DNA of 62,431 nt from assembly GCA_034435635.1 (NCBI GenBank), contig DAOTWY010000134.1:1-62431 (forward strand). The letters are read 5' to 3'. The position numbers were made by a program, and so were the translations under genes. Of the stretch, positions 51,174-60,364 are shown piece after piece (the first letter of the stretch is position 1; each line of letters opens with the position of its first letter). Under the pieces are notes generated by a model. That model was not told where the DNA came from. It ran no database searches and was given only the letters and a program-made list of their open reading frames with translations. Source of the DNA: DAOTWY01 sp003696565 (GTDB lineage Bacteria > Chloroflexota > Anaerolineae > Aggregatilineales > Phototrophicaceae).

Positions 51174-52475
51174 ATGCGTCGCTTTTTGTTGCTGATTTTA
51201 TTTGTCGTGATGCTGCCATTTGTTCTGCCTGTTTTGGCACAGAACGAGTTTGATCAGCATCAATTTGTCACCAATACACCCCGTCCAGTTCTGTTTGCGA
51301 CCAATACACCAACAGGACCAACAGCTACACCGACGGTTACAAGCACATCAACCGATACACCATCTCCAACGGCGACACCAACAGCAACTTTTACACCAAC
51401 CAATACGCCAACTAATACCCCAACGCCGACTGATACACCATCGCCAACCCCAACGCCAAACGGTCCTTTTATTTATCCGCAAGGGGTTAACCCACTCACT
51501 GGTTTACCATACCCAAATGAAGAGGCAATGAATAGACGAAATCTCATTGTTAAGATTTCTAACTATCCACCAGTTGTCCGTCCGCAAACTGGGGTAAACC
51601 AGGCAGATGTTGTCTATGAGCTAGAAGCTGAAGGTGGAGTCACACGTTTTGCTGCAATTTTCCGCAGTAATGCTCCGGAGCGTGTTGGTTCAGTGCGGAG
51701 TGCGCGTTTGGCAGATTTGCACTTGATCCAGATGTATAATGCGTTGCTGGCATATTCAGGCACAAGCGAACCAATTCAAAATATTATCCTTGATCCAGAA
51801 AATCCGTACTTGTATCGTGCCTTTTCTCCGCTTAAGGGGGATAATTGCGAAAATGCAGGCTTCTGCCGCGATCCACGTACAGACGGTGTTGATTTTGAGC
51901 ATACGTTGTTTTTAAATACACAACGGTTATATGATTTGGCAACACAATATAACGTCAATACTGGATATCAAGCACGCGGTTTTGCATTTAGCCCAAATCC
52001 AGACCCGAGTGAAAATATCGCAAGGGATATTTATATTGAATGGTATGGTCAGGCAGATGCACGCTGGCAATATGATGAAGAAAGCGGACATTATCTTCGT
52101 TGGACAGATGGAGTCCCGCATTTTGATGCTGCTGATAACACACAACTTTGGACGGATAATCTAGTTGTTATTGAAGTGCCGCACGAACGCCGTCCAGATT
52201 TGTTCCCACCAGGGTCAAATTTTGAATCGCTTGATATTGTGTTAATTGGGCAGGGGCGTGCTTATGTATTTCGTGATGGTTTTTGGTATCAGGGGTATTG
52301 GCGGCGGGCTAATGAAGACCCTGGAAGCGCATTACAATTGATTTATCCAGGTGCGCCTAATCCGATCATGCTCAAACCAGGTCGGACTTGGGTCGCGGTG
52401 GTCCGTGGCTTAGGTAACGTTACAGTTTCAGAAGAATTACAAGACCCCACAGTTTCATCATCAGCTTCACGTTAG
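51174..52475 (+). CDS. Secreted DUF3048 protein with Thr-Pro linker
   Basis: 433 residues. A signal peptide (RRFLLLILFVVMLPFVLPVLA) is followed by a low-complexity linker of Thr, Pro, Ser and Ala at about 35-100. From about 100 a DUF3048 (YerB-type) domain follows: NPLTGLPYPNEE, PQTGVNQADVVYELEAEG, SVRSARLADLHLI and a C-terminal LMLKPGRTWV-like part (IMLKPGRTWV). YerB-type proteins are exported and of unclear function. ATG 51174 is chosen because GAGG at 51164-51167 lies six bases before. A TATACT at 51135-51140 could be its -10. A terminator follows at 52486-52525. Confidence 0.85.
   Translation: MRRFLLLILFVVMLPFVLPVLAQNEFDQHQFVTNTPRPVLFATNTPTGPTATPTVTSTSTDTPSPTATPTATFTPTNTPTNTPTPTDTPSPTPTPNGPFIYPQGVNPLTGLPYPNEEAMNRRNLIVKISNYPPVVRPQTGVNQADVVYELEAEGGVTRFAAIFRSNAPERVGSVRSARLADLHLIQMYNALLAYSGTSEPIQNIILDPENPYLYRAFSPLKGDNCENAGFCRDPRTDGVDFEHTLFLNTQRLYDLATQYNVNTGYQARGFAFSPNPDPSENIARDIYIEWYGQADARWQYDEESGHYLRWTDGVPHFDAADNTQLWTDNLVVIEVPHERRPDLFPPGSNFESLDIVLIGQGRAYVFRDGFWYQGYWRRANEDPGSALQLIYPGAPNPIMLKPGRTWVAVVRGLGNVTVSEELQDPTVSSSASR
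51271..51465 (+). repeat. Low-complexity ACC/CCA/ACA-rich tract encoding a Thr-Pro linker
   Basis: Irregular repeats built from ACNCCN units lie within the coding sequence of the DUF3048 protein and encode Thr-Pro-Thr/Ser repeats. They are imperfect, have no spacers and stay in frame, so this is a flexible extracellular linker and not a CRISPR or mobile element. Copy number may vary between strains. Confidence 0.7.
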
Positions 52476-52485
52476 AATTAGCGGA

Positions 52486-52525
52486 ATTAGCGGGGCTTTA
52501 TGCCCTGCTAATCATCCTCTTTTTT
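52486..52525 (+). terminator. Intrinsic terminator after the DUF3048 gene
   Basis: An 11-bp stem (ATTAGCGGGGC / GCCCTGCTAAT, one G-T wobble) with a TTTAT loop is followed by a run of six T at 52520-52525, seven bases after the stem. Confidence 0.7.
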
Positions 52526-52557
52526 GAGTTTTATCAACCTATGTTACGCTTTGATGG

Positions 52558-52587
52558 TTGAAATTATGTTCGTTTCTTATTTATAAT
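52558..52587 (+). promoter_or_regulatory. Strong sigma-70 promoter of uvrA
   Basis: TTGAAA (52558-52563) and a perfect TATAAT (52582-52587) are 18 bases apart. Transcription would begin near 52594, about 31 bases before the ATG at 52625. This is the best promoter in the window, placed right after a terminator. Confidence 0.65.
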
Positions 52588-52589
52588 AT

Positions 52590-52603
52590 AGAACAGATGT
52601 CCT
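52590..52603 (+). promoter_or_regulatory. Candidate LexA (SOS) box at the uvrA start point
   Basis: aGAACAGATGTcCt matches 11 of 14 positions of the Bacillus-type SOS consensus CGAACRNRYGTTYC. It covers the predicted transcription start, where a bound repressor would block uvrA. The match is incomplete and no lexA gene is in the window. Confidence 0.35.
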
Positions 52604-52624
52604 TATCTCATTAGTGAGTTGTCT

Positions 52625-55525
52625 ATGCAGGATAAAATTATTGTTCGGGGTGCGCGTGAGCATAACCTTAAGAATATTGATGTGGAAATTCCACGTAATC
52701 AACTGGTTGTTATCAGTGGGCTGTCTGGTTCAGGTAAATCATCGTTAGCGTTTGATACGATTTTTGCGGAAGGACAAAGACGGTATGTGGAGAGCTTGAG
52801 TGCTTATGCTCGCCAATTTTTGGGGCAAATGGAAAAACCGGATGTTGATCAAATTGAAGGACTAAGTCCAGCGGTATCAATTGATCAAAAGGGCGGCAGT
52901 CATAATCCACGTTCGACTGTAGGGACGGTGACGGAAATTTATGATTATTTGCGGTTGCTTTATGCCCGGATTGGTATTCCACACTGTCCAGTTTGTGGGC
53001 AGGAGGTAGTTGCTCAGAGTGCTCAGCAGATTGTTGATGCAGTTAAAGCGATGCCAGATGGAACGCGAATGAATATCCTCGCGCCAATTATTAAGGATAA
53101 AAAGGGGAACCATGTTAAGGTCTTAAATGATATTCGCAAAGCGGGCTTTTCACGTGTTCGTGTTGATAATCAAATTCATGAACTGAGTGAAGATATTGAG
53201 TTAGATCGCTATGTGATTCACAATATCGAGGTTGTGGTAGATCGGTTGATTATTCGCCATTATGATGATCCTAAATCAGAAGAAGCGCGTAGTGCAGAAA
53301 GTCGCCTAACCGATTCTATTGAAACAGCCCTAGAATTAGGTGATGGTGTGGTCATCATCAATAATGTGACTGATGCAGAACATCCTGAAGATGTTTTGTT
53401 TAGTGAACATCTTGCTTGTGTAAATGGGCATGGTAGTTTACCAGAAATTGAACCAAGTACGTTTAGTTTTAATACGCCACGCGGCGCATGCCCAGATTGT
53501 CAGGGGTTGGGTTTCCGCTTGGAATTTGATCCTAGCACGATTGTCCCTAATCCTGATTTGAGCATAGTTGATGGGGCATTAGACGCAAATGGTTGGAATT
53601 TAGAAGAGGATAGCTGGAATCGTAATGTTATTGAAGCGGTTAGCCATGCTTATGGCGTGCCGTTAGATATCCCCTGGCGTGAACTGACAGATAAACAGCG
53701 CGCAATTATTCTATATGGCACAAAAGGTAAGCAGGTCGAAATCAAATATACCAACCGTTATGGCGATACACGCCGTTATAAAACAGCGTTTGAAGGGATT
53801 ATCACCAATTTACAGCGCCGTTATCACGAAACAAGTTCAGATTACATCCGCGAAAAATTAGAAGAATATATGATCCAAACGCCGTGTAGCACATGTAAAG
53901 GGCAGCGATTACGTCCAGAAGCGTTGGCTGTTACGGTGGCTGGTCAATCAATTAGCGAACTAACAGCCTTACCTGTTGTTGATTTACTCACATGGGTTCA
54001 GGGATTACATGGGGATACGGTCAGTGCTTTATCTGAACGGGATCAGCAAATTGCGTATCAAATACTAAAAGAGATTGAAGCGCGTTTGCGTTTTCTTAAC
54101 GATGTTGGGTTAGGATATCTAAATTTATCTCGTTCGGCGGGAACACTCAGTGGAGGGGAAGCGCAACGTATCCGCCTGGCAACACAAATTGGAAGCCGCC
54201 TTACTGGTGTACTTTATGTTTTGGATGAGCCATCTATTGGCTTGCATCAGCGGGATAATGACAGGTTGATTCGTACCTTAGAAGAACTTCGGGATTTGGG
54301 GAATACTGTCCTCGTTGTAGAACATGATGAGGAAACGATGCGCTCAGCAGACTGGCTGATTGACTTAGGTCCAGGGGCTGGGGAACGAGGAGGACGCATT
54401 GTTGCACAAGGAACGCCTGAGCATGTGATGACGATAGAAACAAGCCCGACAGGGAACTATCTTTCTGGGCGATTTCGTATTGAATTGCCAAAGGAGCGTC
54501 GCCCTGGTAATGGGCAGCAAATTGTCGTGCGTGGCGCACGTGAAAACAATCTAAAAAATATCGATGTGACGTTTCCACTTGGGCAATTGATATGCGTCAC
54601 TGGGGTAAGTGGTAGCGGTAAAAGCACATTAGTGGTCGATATTTTATATCAACGTTTAGCACAAATTCTGAATGGAAGTAGAACGCGCCCAGGTCAGCAC
54701 GATGCAATTGAAGGGATAGAACATATTGATAAAATTATCAATATTGATCAAAGCCCTATTGGACGTACCCCACGTAGTAATCCTGGTACATATACCAAGA
54801 TGTTTGATGCCGTGCGGACGCTTTTTGCTGAAATGCCAGAAAGCAAAATACGTGGCTATAGTGCTGGGCGTTTTAGCTTTAATGTAAAGGGTGGACGTTG
54901 TGAAAATTGCCAAGGTCAGGGACAGATTAAGATTGAAATGCAGTTCCTGCCAGATATATATGTCGAATGTGAAGTCTGCAAGGGAACCCGCTATAATCGC
55001 GAAACCCTACAAGTACATTACAAGGGGAAAAATATTGCTGATGTACTTGATATGACTGTGAGTGAAGGACTGGAATTTTTTCAGAATATTCCAACAATCG
55101 TTACAAAACTGCAAACATTGGAAGCAGTTGGGTTAGGGTATATCCGCATTGGACAACCAGCAACAACACTTAGCGGTGGGGAAGCACAACGCATTAAACT
55201 TAGCCGTGAGCTATCAAAACGGGCAACTGGTCAAACCCTGTATATTTTAGATGAACCATCTACTGGTTTACATGCTTATGATGTTAAGCGATTGATCGAT
55301 GTCTTACAGCAACTTGTTGATCAAGGGAATTCTGTTGTCGTTATTGAGCATAATTTGGATATTATCAAAGTAGCTGATTATTTGATCGATTTAGGTCCAG
55401 AGGGGGGGGATGCTGGCGGTACAGTGATTGCAACAGGTACACCGGAAATTGTGGCACAAACACCTCAAAGCCACACTGGGCATTACCTTAAACCATATCT
55501 ACAAATTGGCGAATCGCAAATCTAG
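52625..55525 (+). CDS. uvrA: Excinuclease ABC subunit A
   Basis: 966 residues. UvrA is the damage-sensing ATPase of nucleotide excision repair. It has two ABC modules: Walker A SGLSGSGKSS (about 31-40) and GVSGSGKST (about 660-668), with signature motifs LSRSAGTLSGGEAQRIRLA and TLSGGEAQRIKLS. Zinc modules are present as Cys pairs (CPVCGQ, CSTCKGQ, CENCQGQG, CEVCKGT). All are intact and full length. ATG 52625 is supported by GTGAG six bases upstream. uvrB and uvrC are not in the window. Confidence 0.98.
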   Translation: MQDKIIVRGAREHNLKNIDVEIPRNQLVVISGLSGSGKSSLAFDTIFAEGQRRYVESLSAYARQFLGQMEKPDVDQIEGLSPAVSIDQKGGSHNPRSTVGTVTEIYDYLRLLYARIGIPHCPVCGQEVVAQSAQQIVDAVKAMPDGTRMNILAPIIKDKKGNHVKVLNDIRKAGFSRVRVDNQIHELSEDIELDRYVIHNIEVVVDRLIIRHYDDPKSEEARSAESRLTDSIETALELGDGVVIINNVTDAEHPEDVLFSEHLACVNGHGSLPEIEPSTFSFNTPRGACPDCQGLGFRLEFDPSTIVPNPDLSIVDGALDANGWNLEEDSWNRNVIEAVSHAYGVPLDIPWRELTDKQRAIILYGTKGKQVEIKYTNRYGDTRRYKTAFEGIITNLQRRYHETSSDYIREKLEEYMIQTPCSTCKGQRLRPEALAVTVAGQSISELTALPVVDLLTWVQGLHGDTVSALSERDQQIAYQILKEIEARLRFLNDVGLGYLNLSRSAGTLSGGEAQRIRLATQIGSRLTGVLYVLDEPSIGLHQRDNDRLIRTLEELRDLGNTVLVVEHDEETMRSADWLIDLGPGAGERGGRIVAQGTPEHVMTIETSPTGNYLSGRFRIELPKERRPGNGQQIVVRGARENNLKNIDVTFPLGQLICVTGVSGSGKSTLVVDILYQRLAQILNGSRTRPGQHDAIEGIEHIDKIINIDQSPIGRTPRSNPGTYTKMFDAVRTLFAEMPESKIRGYSAGRFSFNVKGGRCENCQGQGQIKIEMQFLPDIYVECEVCKGTRYNRETLQVHYKGKNIADVLDMTVSEGLEFFQNIPTIVTKLQTLEAVGLGYIRIGQPATTLSGGEAQRIKLSRELSKRATGQTLYILDEPSTGLHAYDVKRLIDVLQQLVDQGNSVVVIEHNLDIIKVADYLIDLGPEGGDAGGTVIATGTPEIVAQTPQSHTGHYLKPYLQIGESQI

Positions 55526-55537
55526 CTTAATATGTAT

Positions 55538-55559
55538 AGGGTCTCGCAAGAGACCTTTT
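55538..55559 (+). terminator. Intrinsic terminator of uvrA
   Basis: A 6-bp GC stem (GGTCTC / GAGACC, extended by A-T and G-T pairs) closes a GCAA tetraloop of the GNRA type and is followed by TTTT. It lies 13 bases after the uvrA stop. Confidence 0.8.
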
Positions 55560-55650
55560 ATGTTTATCGATAAACTCTTAACACAAAAAAACTCCTTATG
55601 GTGTAAAATATACTAAATGGAATTGGCTAATATGCCTAATTTCGCGTCCT

Positions 55651-55693
55651 TTGCCTACGGGCAACCCAAATAGATTTACCGGTTGGTCACCGG
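55651..55693 (+). promoter_or_regulatory. Structured 5' leader of the glutamate dehydrogenase gene
   Basis: Two small hairpins stand between the uvrA terminator and the glutamate dehydrogenase start. The first is TTGCC-TACG-GGCAA (55651-55664), with a UNCG-type tetraloop. The second is CCGGT-TGGTC-ACCGG (55679-55693), ending just before AAGGAG (55696-55701). The spacing suggests an RNA element affecting ribosome access. No known riboswitch class is recognised. Confidence 0.4.
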
Positions 55694-55707
55694 AAAAGGA
55701 GTTTTTT

Positions 55708-56991
55708 ATGGCAACTGCTTTATCTATGCCCACAAAAGTTGATACTGTGCCAGACGCTTATGGTACTGCATTAGCACAGTATGACCGGGCAGTCAGCCAC
55801 TTAGATATTCCAAATGATATTATTGAATATATGCGTTATCCTCGGCGTGAATTCACTGTCAATTTCCCTGTTAGACGGGACAATGGGGAAGTTGAGATGT
55901 TCACGGGTTATCGTGTTCATCACAGCACTGTTTTAGGTCCATCTAAAGGCGGATTGCGATATAGTCTCCATGTTGATATTAACGAAGTACGTGCTTTGGC
56001 GATGTGGATGACATGGAAGTGTTCGTTGATGAATCTTCCCTTTGGTGGGGCAAAAGGCGGGGTAATTGTTGATCCTTCCACACTGAGTCTTGGCGAATTA
56101 GAGCGACTGACTCGACGTTATGCCTCAGAATTAATTCCAATTATCAGCCCGCAATCTGATATTCCAGCACCGGATATGGGGACAACACCGCAAATGATGG
56201 CTTGGATGATGGATACGTATAGTATGACAATGGGCTATTCTGTTCCTGCCATTGTGACTGGCAAACCGATTCATATTGGGGGCAGCCAGGGGCGAACTGT
56301 TGCAACTGGACGTGGTGTTATTATTTGCATGATGGAAGCACTTAAACGTCATGGAATTTCTAATGCAGAAAATACACGTGTTATTGTGCAAGGGTTTGGC
56401 AATGTTGGATCAAATGCGGCTTTGTATGCGCAAGAGATGGGGTTCAAGGTTGTTGGCGTGAGCGATGTGGCAGGCGGTATCTATAATCCTGATGGATTAG
56501 ATGTAGAAGCTGTTTATGCTTATTCCCGTGAAACTGGCTCCGTGTGTGATTATCCAAATGCAGAAAATGTTACCAACACAGAACTATTGGTGCTTCCATG
56601 TGATGTTTTGATCCCCGCTGCGATGGAAGGACAACTGACAGCAAAAAATGCGGACGATATTCATGCGCGTTTTATTGTTGAAGGTGCAAACGGACCGACT
56701 ACCCCTGAAGCAGATGATATTTTGAATGATCGTGGGGTTGTAATTGTGCCGGATATTCTAGCAAATGCGGGTGGGGTGGTCGTCTCGTATTTTGAATGGG
56801 TACAAGACTTGCAATCATTCTTCTGGGAAGAGGAAGAAATTTTCCGCCAATTACAGCGTGTGATGATACGTGGCTATGATGTTACTGTGAGAACGGCTGA
56901 AGAATATGGTGTTGATCTGCGCACGGCTGCACAGCTAGCGGCTATTAAGCGTGTTGCAGATGCTATTAAAACACGTGGTTTTTATCCATAA
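55708..56991 (+). CDS. gdhA: Glutamate dehydrogenase (Glu/Leu/Phe/Val family)
   Basis: 427 residues. It interconverts glutamate and 2-oxoglutarate with NAD(P). GPSKGGLRY (Lys 80) and PFGGAKGGVIVDP (Lys 116, catalytic) are present, then DIPAPDMGT, and the Rossmann motif VQGFGNVGSNAA. Length and motif order fit the hexameric small-subunit glutamate dehydrogenases. NAD or NADP preference is not certain. ATG 55708 with AAGGAG six bases before. It can drain glutamate made by the hut operon. It has its own promoter region and a terminator on each side. Confidence 0.93.
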   Translation: MATALSMPTKVDTVPDAYGTALAQYDRAVSHLDIPNDIIEYMRYPRREFTVNFPVRRDNGEVEMFTGYRVHHSTVLGPSKGGLRYSLHVDINEVRALAMWMTWKCSLMNLPFGGAKGGVIVDPSTLSLGELERLTRRYASELIPIISPQSDIPAPDMGTTPQMMAWMMDTYSMTMGYSVPAIVTGKPIHIGGSQGRTVATGRGVIICMMEALKRHGISNAENTRVIVQGFGNVGSNAALYAQEMGFKVVGVSDVAGGIYNPDGLDVEAVYAYSRETGSVCDYPNAENVTNTELLVLPCDVLIPAAMEGQLTAKNADDIHARFIVEGANGPTTPEADDILNDRGVVIVPDILANAGGVVVSYFEWVQDLQSFFWEEEEIFRQLQRVMIRGYDVTVRTAEEYGVDLRTAAQLAAIKRVADAIKTRGFYP

Positions 56992-57014
56992 AAATATCGA
57001 AATTGGACGAAACT

Positions 57015-57046
57015 AACGGCATCGATAGAATTTCGATGCCGTTTTT
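57015..57046 (+). terminator. Intrinsic terminator of the glutamate dehydrogenase gene
   Basis: A perfect 11-bp stem (AACGGCATCGA / TCGATGCCGTT) with a 7-base loop runs into TTTTT. It ends only ten bases before the first possible start codon of murF-alr, leaving little space for a conventional promoter. Confidence 0.9.
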
Positions 57047-57091
57047 GTTATCCTTATGCCGATTATAGGTGAGCAACTGAATGACCGGATT

Positions 57092-59638
57092 ATGATAAAT
57101 CTTTACGAACTTTTAGAAGTGTCTAATGGGCAGCTATTTGGTGAACCAGCCGCACAACTCTTTGATGATTTTTGTGTGGATGCAGAATTTGCTTCGATCA
57201 ATCAACTTTTTGTCGTATTACAAACCGAGCAGGGCGACACACATCAATACATTGAGTTAGCCATTAAAAATGGTGCATCTGGTGTGGTTTGTACTCGTCC
57301 ACCAGAATGTGCAACAGATGGGGTATCTGTTTTGCTTGTACAAGATACAACGGCTGCTTTGATGGCTTGGGCACATTATATTTTAGGGAAATATGGTACA
57401 AAAGTTATCGCTGTGTCTGGCTCAGCTGGTAAATCTGTGACAGCAGATGCGATTGCACGGGTGCTTTCTCAAAAATATCATGTTTATACCAATATTAAAC
57501 AAGGTGATGGACGACTTGCAATTCCATTAGCTTTGTCCCACTTAACGCCTAATCATAAATTTGCTGTTCTTAAGCTCGGTGTGACACAAGCCGGTGATAT
57601 GGCGGCAATGGTACAGGCTGTGCAGCCAGAAGTTGCTATTGTAACCCATGTTGGAGACTATTTTGTTCAAGGATTTCAAAACGAAAATGACATTATCGAA
57701 GAGCAGGCTATTCTTGTTGATTATCTTTCTCCTAGTGGGTTGGCGGTGTTGAACTATGACGATGACCGGTCACGCCCAATGAAAACACGAACACGTGCCA
57801 AAGTGTTCACCGTTGGGATTGATACCTTTGGTGCGGATTTGATTGCCTATAATGTCAATATGACATCTGCTGGTACAACGTTTGATGTGCGTCATGGCTC
57901 TAAACGCTTGATGGGGCACTCCGTGCCATTGTTTGGTAAATATCATCTGTACAGTATTTTGATGGCGGCGGCGGTTGGATTGCATTATGAGATCGCCCTT
58001 GAAGATTCGCTGACCACACTAGCAGAAATTGATCCGCTACCTGGGCGTATGAATCCACTGGCTGGTATAAATGGCTCACTGATAGTTGATGATACTTATA
58101 GCGCGAATCCAACATCAACATTTGGCGTTTTGGAATGGATTGAAGCGATTAAGAAGTATGATGATAAACGGCGTGTATTTTTTGTTTTTGGAGATATGGA
58201 AAATCTCGGGCAAAATGCTCGACAAAGCCACCGGATGCTTGGCGAGCGCGTGGCACAAGTTGCTGATGTCTTGATTACACAAGGAACAAATGCTGCAATT
58301 ACAGCGCGTGCAGCCATGGATTATGGTATGGAGCATGTTCATATGACTCATGCCATCCATGACTCGATTAACATCTTAACGCATCAATACCAATTACACG
58401 CTGATGATGTACTTGTGATTAAAGGTGGTGCTGCTTCTCGTATGGAGCTTATTGTTCAAGCATTGTTAGCAAATCCCAACGATATTAGAGAATTAGTACG
58501 GCAACAGACTGACAAAACATCCTTGTCTCAGTCTCCACGTCTTACATGGGTGGAAATTGATAAAGAGGCACTTGCTAATAATATCCGCTTAGTTAAATCT
58601 TATGTAGGAGATGATGTCGCTGTGTTAGCGGTTGTTAAAGCCAACGCTTATGGGCATGGGGCGGTGTTAACAGCTCGGACAGCGATTTTAAACGGGGCGA
58701 CATACCTAGGTGTTTCATCTGTACAGGAAGGGCTGGAATTGCGGGAAGCGGGTATTGATGCGCCTATACTTATTATGAACTATACACCACCATCTATGGT
58801 TCGCCAGGCGATTCAACATGACATGACCTTAACACTTTATGATATGAATTTAGCACGCGCTTATGATCGCATTGGGCGTGAGGTGAATCGTCATGTCAAA
58901 GTTCATTTAAAAGTGGATACTGGTATGGGGCGGTTAGGTGCCTTACAGGAAGGCGTATTGAATTTGTTCCGTCATTTGCTGGTAATGCAATACATTGAAA
59001 TCGAAGGAATTTATACACACTTTTCTGTTGCAGATAGTGATAAATCCTTCACGGAAAAACAAATTCAAGCATTTCGTGATATTATTCGTCCGCTGCAAGC
59101 GACAACCGGCTTCAAATTTAAATATATTCATGCCTGCAACAGTGCTGGCATGTTGGCTCATAAGGATGCTCATTTTAATATGGTGCGTCCTGGTATAGCT
59201 CTTTATGGAATGCATCCTTCGTCAGAAGTGCCCTTGTTTGATGGTTTCAAGCCTGTTTTGACCTGGAAAACAGTGATTGCACAAGTCAAAACATTACCCG
59301 ACAAACATTATGTTGGGTATGGTAATACCTATCAAACCAGTGGAGCGGAACGGGTTGCGGTTATTCCTGTTGGATATGCTGATGGTTTTCGTCGTGCTCC
59401 TAACCCCTGGCAATATGTCCTTGTACACGGTCAGCGTGCCCCCGTGATAGGACGTGTTAGTATGGAAAAAACAACTATTAGCGTGCAGCATATCCCTGAT
59501 GTTTCTGTGGGGGATGAAGTGGTTTTGCTGGGGCGGCAAGGTGATGAAATCATCACAGCTGAAGATATTGCAAAATGGCTAGGCACAATTAATTATGAGG
59601 TGACTTGTGCTGCATTACCACGTGCACCGCGTTATTGA
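57092..59638 (+). CDS. MurF-Alr fusion: UDP-MurNAc-tripeptide--D-Ala-D-Ala ligase and alanine racemase
   Basis: 848 residues from ATG 57092 (MINLYELLEVSNG); ATG 57056 is also in frame and neither has a good Shine-Dalgarno. Residues 1-460 are a Mur ligase with P-loop SGSAGKS (109-115), DDTYSANPTS and FVFGDMENLG, adding D-Ala-D-Ala to the cell-wall precursor. Residues about 480-848 are alanine racemase: VVKANAYGHG with the pyridoxal-phosphate Lys, KVDTGMGRLG, HACNSAG, MVRPGIALYG and PVGYADGFRR. The two steps are linked because Alr supplies the D-alanine that becomes D-Ala-D-Ala. Such fusions are known in Bacteroidota and some other phyla. The end overlaps the SCO1 gene by seven bases. Confidence 0.92.
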   Translation: MINLYELLEVSNGQLFGEPAAQLFDDFCVDAEFASINQLFVVLQTEQGDTHQYIELAIKNGASGVVCTRPPECATDGVSVLLVQDTTAALMAWAHYILGKYGTKVIAVSGSAGKSVTADAIARVLSQKYHVYTNIKQGDGRLAIPLALSHLTPNHKFAVLKLGVTQAGDMAAMVQAVQPEVAIVTHVGDYFVQGFQNENDIIEEQAILVDYLSPSGLAVLNYDDDRSRPMKTRTRAKVFTVGIDTFGADLIAYNVNMTSAGTTFDVRHGSKRLMGHSVPLFGKYHLYSILMAAAVGLHYEIALEDSLTTLAEIDPLPGRMNPLAGINGSLIVDDTYSANPTSTFGVLEWIEAIKKYDDKRRVFFVFGDMENLGQNARQSHRMLGERVAQVADVLITQGTNAAITARAAMDYGMEHVHMTHAIHDSINILTHQYQLHADDVLVIKGGAASRMELIVQALLANPNDIRELVRQQTDKTSLSQSPRLTWVEIDKEALANNIRLVKSYVGDDVAVLAVVKANAYGHGAVLTARTAILNGATYLGVSSVQEGLELREAGIDAPILIMNYTPPSMVRQAIQHDMTLTLYDMNLARAYDRIGREVNRHVKVHLKVDTGMGRLGALQEGVLNLFRHLLVMQYIEIEGIYTHFSVADSDKSFTEKQIQAFRDIIRPLQATTGFKFKYIHACNSAGMLAHKDAHFNMVRPGIALYGMHPSSEVPLFDGFKPVLTWKTVIAQVKTLPDKHYVGYGNTYQTSGAERVAVIPVGYADGFRRAPNPWQYVLVHGQRAPVIGRVSMEKTTISVQHIPDVSVGDEVVLLGRQGDEIITAEDIAKWLGTINYEVTCAALPRAPRY

Positions 59639-60324
59639 TTGAGCAATGTCATTAAATCTTCTATGATAATGGCGGCATCGGTCGTAAATGAGTATAGACG
59701 GACTAGCCGCCGTTGTGGATCAATCAAAAACCGTGAAGCAGTATGGACAACTGTATAGTCTAAACGAGAATTTTCCGTTTGAATGTAGCTATACTCTAAT
59801 CCATAATCACTTGCAATACGATTTAACACATCTTCTGTGCCTGTCATACCAATAAAATCAGAATCATAGCGCGTTAGATATTGGTTGAGTAATTCAGGGG
59901 TATCACGTTCTCCATCTACACTGATAAACAAAAAGGCAACTTTGTTGGCAGCTTCACCCAACTCGCGCTTAATTCGGCGAAATTCTAATAAATTTGCTGG
60001 GCAGACATCAGGACAACGAGTATACCCAAATGTTAGTAAAACATATTTCCCTTGTAAATTGCTGAGGCTTAGCGGTTCACCATGATGATTGATCAATGTA
60101 AAATCTTGTAACTCACGTGGTGGATCAATTACTGTACCGCTTTCCATGATTGTATTATTCGTGTGTGTGTCGTCAGTTTCATCCGTGATGATTTGAATAT
60201 CTTTTGCGGCACTTATTCCTGAACTGGGATTTAATTGGCTTAAAATGATGTATCCACTAAATGCAAATACAGCAAAGATAGTGGCAGCAAATAGTGAATA
60301 AAGAACATAGTTGGGTTTGTTCAT
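59632..60324 (-). CDS. SCO1/SenC-type copper chaperone, membrane-anchored
   Basis: 230 residues. An N-terminal membrane segment (about 8-29) anchors the protein. A thioredoxin fold follows, with the copper-binding CPDVCP (Cys 104, Cys 108) in TFGYTRCPDVCP and the distant His in VVHTASRFLID (His 194). Sco proteins deliver copper to the CuA site of cytochrome c oxidase or handle redox stress. No oxidase genes are next to it. The ATG is preceded by AGAGGCG. It is divergent from queG. Confidence 0.92.
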   Translation of the reverse strand: MNKPNYVLYSLFAATIFAVFAFSGYIILSQLNPSSGISAAKDIQIITDETDDTHTNNTIMESGTVIDPPRELQDFTLINHHGEPLSLSNLQGKYVLLTFGYTRCPDVCPANLLEFRRIKRELGEAANKVAFLFISVDGERDTPELLNQYLTRYDSDFIGMTGTEDVLNRIASDYGLEYSYIQTENSRLDYTVVHTASRFLIDPQRRLVRLYSFTTDAAIIIEDLMTLLNQ

Positions 60325-60364
60325 TTATTGCGCCTCTGTAAAAATGTTTGTGAATAGTATAACA

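Noticed and set aside
51271..51465. Repeat tract that might be a CRISPR or a minisatellite insertion
   Set aside because: Units are short, imperfect, without spacers and stay in frame as a Thr-Pro linker of a secreted protein.
55609..55614. TATACT as -10 promoter for glutamate dehydrogenase
   Set aside because: No -35 within 16-19 bases (only an A-tract), so not listed as a separate feature. It may still be the promoter.
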